Positions 18,408 through 21,230 of a stretch of DNA of 21,230 nucleotides are shown here, piece after piece (the first letter of the stretch is position 1; each line of letters opens with the position of its first letter). The stretch is from Pseudomonadota bacterium (GTDB lineage Bacteria > Pseudomonadota > Alphaproteobacteria > Azospirillales > Azospirillaceae): NCBI GenBank assembly GCA_023411035.1, contig JAEYPE010000076.1:1-21230 (forward strand). Direction: 5' to 3'. Both the position numbers and the translations under genes were made by a program. Below the pieces are notes generated by a model that did no database searches, was not told the origin of the DNA, and was given only the letters and a program-made list of their open reading frames with translations.

Positions 18408-18890
18408 GTGACGACACGTCTTTCGCTTTTCAACAGTCCGCTGCTCCTTGGATTCGACCAGTTCGAGCGCACGCTGGACCGCATCGCCAAGAATTCCGCG
18501 GAAGGCTATCCGCCTTACAACATCGAACAGATCGGGGACGAGGGCCTGCGCATCACGCTGGCCGTGGCCGGTTTCACCTCCGAAGACCTGTCGGTGCAGA
18601 TCGAGGACAACCAGCTCGTCATCCGGGGCCGCCAGACCGACGACCGCTCGCGCATCTACCTGCACCGCGGCATCGCCGCCCGCCAGTTCCAGCGCAGCTT
18701 CGTGCTGGCGGAGGGGATCGAGGTGGTCGGCGCCTCGCTCGACAACGGCCTGCTCAACATCGACCTGAAGCGGCCCCTGCCGGAACCGAAGGTCCGCACC
18801 ATCAAGATCGAGCAGCCCGCCCAGGCCGCCTGCGGCACCGCCGGACCGCAGACCATCGACGTCGCGCCGGATCGGGCCGGACCGGAATGA
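18408..18890 (+). CDS. Small heat-shock protein, Hsp20/IbpA family
   Basis: This ATP-independent chaperone holds unfolding proteins for DnaK and ClpB. The 160-aa product has a short N-terminal arm (LFNSPLLLGFDQFERTLDRI), then an alpha-crystallin domain from about 35 to 126. That domain includes YPPYNIE, LAVAGFTSEDLSVQIEDNQLVIRG and GASLDNGLLNIDLKRPLPE. A C-terminal I-K-I motif (132-134) serves oligomer contacts. GTG at 18408 was chosen because GAGGAGG sits 7 bases upstream. An in-frame ATG at 18306 lies in the -10 region of the proposed promoter and adds residues unrelated to the family. The gene is followed by DUF1150, a usual partner in Alphaproteobacteria, and is probably controlled by RpoH plus the leader thermometer. 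Confidence 0.96.
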   Translation: MTTRLSLFNSPLLLGFDQFERTLDRIAKNSAEGYPPYNIEQIGDEGLRITLAVAGFTSEDLSVQIEDNQLVIRGRQTDDRSRIYLHRGIAARQFQRSFVLAEGIEVVGASLDNGLLNIDLKRPLPEPKVRTIKIEQPAQAACGTAGPQTIDVAPDRAGPE

Positions 18891-18926
18891 AGCCGGATCG
18901 GAATGAAGCAGGATCGGAATGAAGAC
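18879..18926. repeat. Three tandem copies of a 16-bp unit across the hsp20 stop codon
   Basis: GGAYCGGAATGAAGNN occurs at 18879-18894, 18895-18910 and 18911-18926; copies differ only at the fourth base and the last two bases. The hsp20 TGA lies in the first copy, so the other two are downstream and do not alter the protein. The array looks like recent slippage or a duplicated end of the gene. Confidence 0.9.
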
Positions 18927-18972
18927 CGGCCGCTCCACACCTCCCCGACCGATTCGTCCAAAGGACAACAGC

Positions 18973-19206
18973 ATGAACAGCTTCGACATCGACAAGGCCG
19001 CGGCCTACCTGCGCCAACTGTCGCCCCAGGACTTCGCCGCCTTCGGTGTGGACCATGTGGCCTATGTGCGGCCCGTGACGGTTGACGGCGCCCCGGCCTT
19101 CTCCGTCCACGCCGCCGACGGCACACCGCTGACCGTCCTGCCGGAACGGGAGGTGGCCTTCGCCACCGTCCGCCAGAACGACATGGAGCCGCTGAGCGTC
19201 CATTGA
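18973..19206 (+). CDS. DUF1150 family protein
   Basis: A 77-aa acidic soluble protein of unknown biochemical function. The pattern QLSPQDFAAFGVDHVAYVRPV, then HAADGTPLTVLPEREVAFATVRQNDMEP, matches my recollection of DUF1150, which is usually found directly after Hsp20 genes in Alphaproteobacteria. Length is normal. ATG at 18973 has AAAGGA 7 bases upstream; an in-frame ATG at 18919 falls inside the 16-bp repeat array and lacks a ribosome site. The gene is 82 bp after hsp20 with no terminator between them, and a strong terminator follows its stop, so it shares the heat-shock transcript. A helper role for Hsp20 is inferred only from this linkage. Confidence 0.92.
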   Translation: MNSFDIDKAAAYLRQLSPQDFAAFGVDHVAYVRPVTVDGAPAFSVHAADGTPLTVLPEREVAFATVRQNDMEPLSVH

Positions 19207-19241
19207 CGCCACACCCGCCATGAAAATCCATCGGGGGTTGC

Positions 19242-19276
19242 GAAAGGGCCGGTCCAAGGCGGACCGGCCCTTTCCG
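19242..19276 (+). terminator. Terminator of the hsp20-DUF1150 unit
   Basis: A perfect 14-bp stem (19242-19255 with 19261-19274) around the loop AAGGC begins 36 bases after the DUF1150 stop. The A/T pairs at the stem base give a TTT tract at 19271-19273 on the plus strand and the same on the minus, so it could work both ways. Confidence 0.85.
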
Positions 19277-19417
19277 TTCGCGGGCCGCCGGTGCTATGAC
19301 ATGGGTCCGGAACGCCCCCATCCACTCCTGCCCGCCCCCCTCGAGCCGCTATCCTTGCGGGGGAGACCGAAAGGAGGACGAGCGGGCGGACAGGCGCCTG
19401 CGTGCGGGGAGAAGGCT

Positions 19418-20506
19418 TTGAGCGACGGGTTTGAGACGAACGAGGCCGTGGCCGACAGGCCAGCCCGGCCACAGGGCGGAGGCCGGCGCAGACAGTGGGA
19501 GGACGAGGCCCGTGACGCGCTGCACATCATGCCGCTGTCGGCCATCCCGCTGGAGACGCCGGGCCTTCAGCACGCGCGGCTGATCAAGAACGTGCGCCTG
19601 CAAACGGTCGTGGAGATGTTCCACGACGTCCAGACCGGCAGCGGGCAGGTGTCGCCGCGCCATCTCACCTCCTATTTCGAATCCCACAAGGAGGAGGTGG
19701 AGCGCGATCTGGTGAAGATCGAGAAGATCGCCGCCGCCTCCAGCTTCGACGTCTACACCTCCCGCATCGAACTGCGCCGGCTGAACATCGATGTGAACAA
19801 CATCGAGTCGCTGACCCTGTCCGACCGCAAGAAGGAAGAACTGACCAACTACATGCGCGTCTTCACGCGTCCGTTGGTCGAATATGTCTACGGGTCCGAG
19901 GACATGCAGGTCCAGGACGTGAAGGACATCATCGGCATGTTCTCCAACCCCAACCGGGAGGAGGCGCTGCGCAATCTGCGCATGATGGCCGACCGGCTGG
20001 ACATCGAGCTGGGCGAAATCCCGCAGTTCCTGGAAGAATATGGCGACATCTTCCTGTCACTGGCCTATTTCAAGAAATGCCTGGACGACATCGTGCCGGA
20101 GATCCAGCGCTTCCTGTCCTGGATGGCCGAGATCCGCGGCTCCGCCGAGGTGAAGCGCGACTCCCGGCAGATGCGCATGCTGGACGAAATCAGCCGCGAC
20201 CTGACCGACATCTCCACCTCCATCACCGGGCGCTTCGAGAGCTTCGACAACCGGTCCAAGGACTTCTGGCGGGACATCAACGCCGAGACGTTCCATTCCA
20301 TCCGCGAGCTGATCGCATCCCACCACGTCACCATCGGAGGCGTGCTGTGCGGTCTGGCGGTGAAGATGGACCTGTGGAAGACCCGCTTCGCCCGCGGCGG
20401 CGGCGGCCCCAACCGGCGGCTGGAGTTCATCAAGTCCGAGATCCTGCCGGGCATGGCCCGCATCAAGAGCCTGGAACAGTCCGCGGCGCACCACGCGCAG
20501 CAATGA
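19418..20506 (+). CDS. Conserved-looking helical protein of unknown function
   Basis: I do not recognise this 362-aa protein. It is hydrophilic, Glu/Arg/Leu-rich and has no signal peptide or clear membrane helix. Residues 1-35 (GGGRRRQWEDEARDA) look disordered. Residues about 36-345 are predicted mostly helical, with heptad-like stretches such as HKEEVERDLVKIEKIAA and RMLDEISRDLTDISTSI. Near 318-335 a short hydrophobic run, HHVTIGGVLCGLAVKMDLW, is followed by a Gly-rich linker (ARGGGGPNRR). There is no Walker, zinc or catalytic motif. The start is taken as TTG at 19418, with GGAG 6 bases upstream. The frame is open to 19220, but that part overlaps the preceding terminator. ATG at 19529 is an alternative but lacks a Shine-Dalgarno. 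It appears to be a single-gene transcript. Ordered, non-repetitive composition argues that it is a real gene. Confidence 0.8.
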   Translation: MSDGFETNEAVADRPARPQGGGRRRQWEDEARDALHIMPLSAIPLETPGLQHARLIKNVRLQTVVEMFHDVQTGSGQVSPRHLTSYFESHKEEVERDLVKIEKIAAASSFDVYTSRIELRRLNIDVNNIESLTLSDRKKEELTNYMRVFTRPLVEYVYGSEDMQVQDVKDIIGMFSNPNREEALRNLRMMADRLDIELGEIPQFLEEYGDIFLSLAYFKKCLDDIVPEIQRFLSWMAEIRGSAEVKRDSRQMRMLDEISRDLTDISTSITGRFESFDNRSKDFWRDINAETFHSIRELIASHHVTIGGVLCGLAVKMDLWKTRFARGGGGPNRRLEFIKSEILPGMARIKSLEQSAAHHAQQ

Positions 20507-20528
20507 TGCGGGCGGCGCCCCGAGGCTT

Positions 20529-20556
20529 CGAGAGCGCCCTCCCCACGACGCTCTCG
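20529..20556 (+). other. Hairpin downstream of the helical-protein gene
   Basis: CGAGAGCG and CGCTCTCG form a perfect 8-bp stem around a 12-base loop, 23 bases after the stop. No T tract follows, so it is at best a weak terminator or a 3'-end stabiliser. Confidence 0.4.
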
Positions 20557-20654
20557 CACAGGATCCGATTGCGCTGACGCTCCCGGCCATCCGGCCCGAC
20601 AATCGCCCGCGCGGCGCCCCACGCCTTCAGCCGAACCGGGATTTCCAAAGTGAA

Positions 20655-20676
20655 CTCGTCGAACGCCCTCGACGAG
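20655..20676. other. Perfect 8-bp inverted repeat
   Basis: CTCGTCGA and TCGACGAG are separated by six bases (ACGCCC). No T run follows. It could be a stable RNA stem or a dimeric protein site; nothing further can be said from the sequence. Confidence 0.4.
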
Positions 20677-20869
20677 CCGTTCGCCACCTGCGCGAGGGCG
20701 GCCCCGGCATTGGGGTGCGCCCTTTCAGCGTGCAACAGCAAGGACGGCGGCCGCAAGCGGCAGCGGCGCCCTTGATGGGGCCCCGGGCATGGCGGCGGAT
20801 GTTGTCCACGACGTGGGAAGGCACGCTGCCGCCAGACACGTCTTGCAGAACCCGCCGCACACCCTTAGA

Positions 20870-20888
20870 GTGAGAACGATTCTTATTC
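20870..20888 (-). promoter_or_regulatory. Fur-box-like operator upstream of the TonB-dependent receptor
   Basis: Read on the minus strand, the site is GAATAAGAATCGTTCTCAC. It has the AGAA-N3-TTCT core of Fur boxes and an outer AAT element. It is AT-rich in a GC-rich setting and overlaps or directly follows the possible -10 box (20865-20870), where a repressor would block transcription. The downstream gene is an outer-membrane receptor, the usual target of iron repression. The regulator (Fur, RirA or Irr) cannot be told. Confidence 0.55.
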
Positions 20889-20994
20889 GCAGTTCTGTGA
20901 GTGATCCGCGCCGATGCCCGACCTGTTGGAAGGGGATCGTGCCGACCGCCGAAGCTGCGTTGCAAAAACCGCCGTTTGGCAGAGGAGCCGGCAC

Positions 20995-21230
20995 ATGAAT
21001 CGAGTCCGCGGCAAGGCCGCGTTGGGCCAAACCGCTCACCACCGCAGCGACGCGTGCGTTGCGCCCGATGCCCCCAAGCCCGGCCTGCGCCCGGTCACAA
21101 CGGCTGTCTATCTGGCCAGTGCCGTGCTGGCGTCCGGTCTTTCCTTCGCGCCGGCCGTCCATGCCCAACCGGCGGCTGCAGCCCCGGCGGCAACGCCCGA
21201 TGCGACGACGTTGCCGGCCTTGGAAGTGAC
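20995..21230 (+). CDS. TonB-dependent receptor, N-terminal part (cut by window end)
   Basis: Only 78 codons are present, and the frame stays open to the end of the window. It starts at ATG 20995 with GAGGAG 7 bases upstream. After a charged, rather long N-region of about 35 residues comes a hydrophobic core (TTAVYLASAVLASGLSFA) and a signal-peptidase site near AVHA-Q. Then follow an Ala/Pro linker and LPALEVT, which resembles the segment just before the plug domain (often 'LpaVtVta') of TonB-dependent siderophore receptors. The upstream Fur-like site supports iron-related transport. The family call rests on the N-terminus only; another secreted or outer-membrane protein remains possible. Confidence 0.75.
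   Translation, partial: MNRVRGKAALGQTAHHRSDACVAPDAPKPGLRPVTTAVYLASAVLASGLSFAPAVHAQPAAAAPAATPDATTLPALEV

Larger units (their letters stand above)
20507..20994. other. Gene-poor region between the helical protein and the TonB receptor
   Basis: I find no convincing gene in these 488 bases. Minus-strand frames give low-quality translations. One stretch near 20740-20810 (VVDNIRRHARGPIKGA) faintly recalls an IS630-type transposase, but not enough to call. The region holds two perfect hairpins (20529-20556 and 20655-20676), a possible promoter TTGCAG (20843-20848) / TTAGAG (20865-20870) and the Fur-like site at 20870-20888. Confidence 0.5.

Noticed and set aside
20627..20840. Possible IS630-type transposase remnant on the minus strand
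   Set aside because: Only a short VVDNIRRH-like patch resembles the family; no DDE motif set, no terminal repeats and no target duplication were seen.

Overview
The window is high-GC bacterial DNA with long antisense shadow frames over almost every gene. It looks like an alphaproteobacterium of the Rhodospirillales, most likely Azospirillum or a close relative. This rests on the aroA-cmk-rpsA order, a class II (CP4-type) EPSP synthase, a TIGR02300 'FYDLN acid' protein, an Hsp20-DUF1150 pair and the family content. The genus is an inference; no database was consulted.

Region 1 (1-5840, minus strand) is housekeeping. A gamma-glutamyltransferase is followed by aroA (shikimate pathway), cmk (CMP kinase) and rpsA (ribosomal protein S1), which ends at a strong intrinsic terminator. 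Region 2 (5841-8094, plus strand) holds the TIGR02300 acidic zinc-ribbon protein, a tRNA-Ala(GGC) with its own promoter and terminator, a small Cys/Gly-tailed helical protein behind a perfect FNR/FixK-type palindrome, and a pirin.

Region 3 (8072-16080, minus strand) is a run of four closely spaced genes: a 1264-aa membrane hybrid histidine kinase, a PleD-like REC-GGDEF diguanylate cyclase, a divergent MoeA-like protein, and a MoeA fused to a periplasmic-binding-protein-like domain. It joins a phosphorelay/c-di-GMP module to molybdenum-cofactor genes. Region 4 (16081-18232) is a non-coding stretch with a 13-bp triple repeat, then a GtrB-like glycosyltransferase translationally coupled to a GtrA-like flippase.

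Region 5 (18233-19276) is a heat-shock unit. A promoter of RpoH type is followed by a ROSE-like RNA thermometer that can sequester the Shine-Dalgarno of hsp20; a DUF1150 gene and a strong terminator complete it. Region 6 (19418-21230) has an unrecognised 362-aa helical protein, a gene-poor stretch with perfect hairpins, and the start of a TonB-dependent receptor behind a Fur-box-like site; that gene is cut by the window end.

The most interesting items are the ROSE-like thermometer, the kinase/cyclase/MoeA cluster with its degenerate MoeA paralogue, and the FNR-box-driven small Cys-tailed protein.
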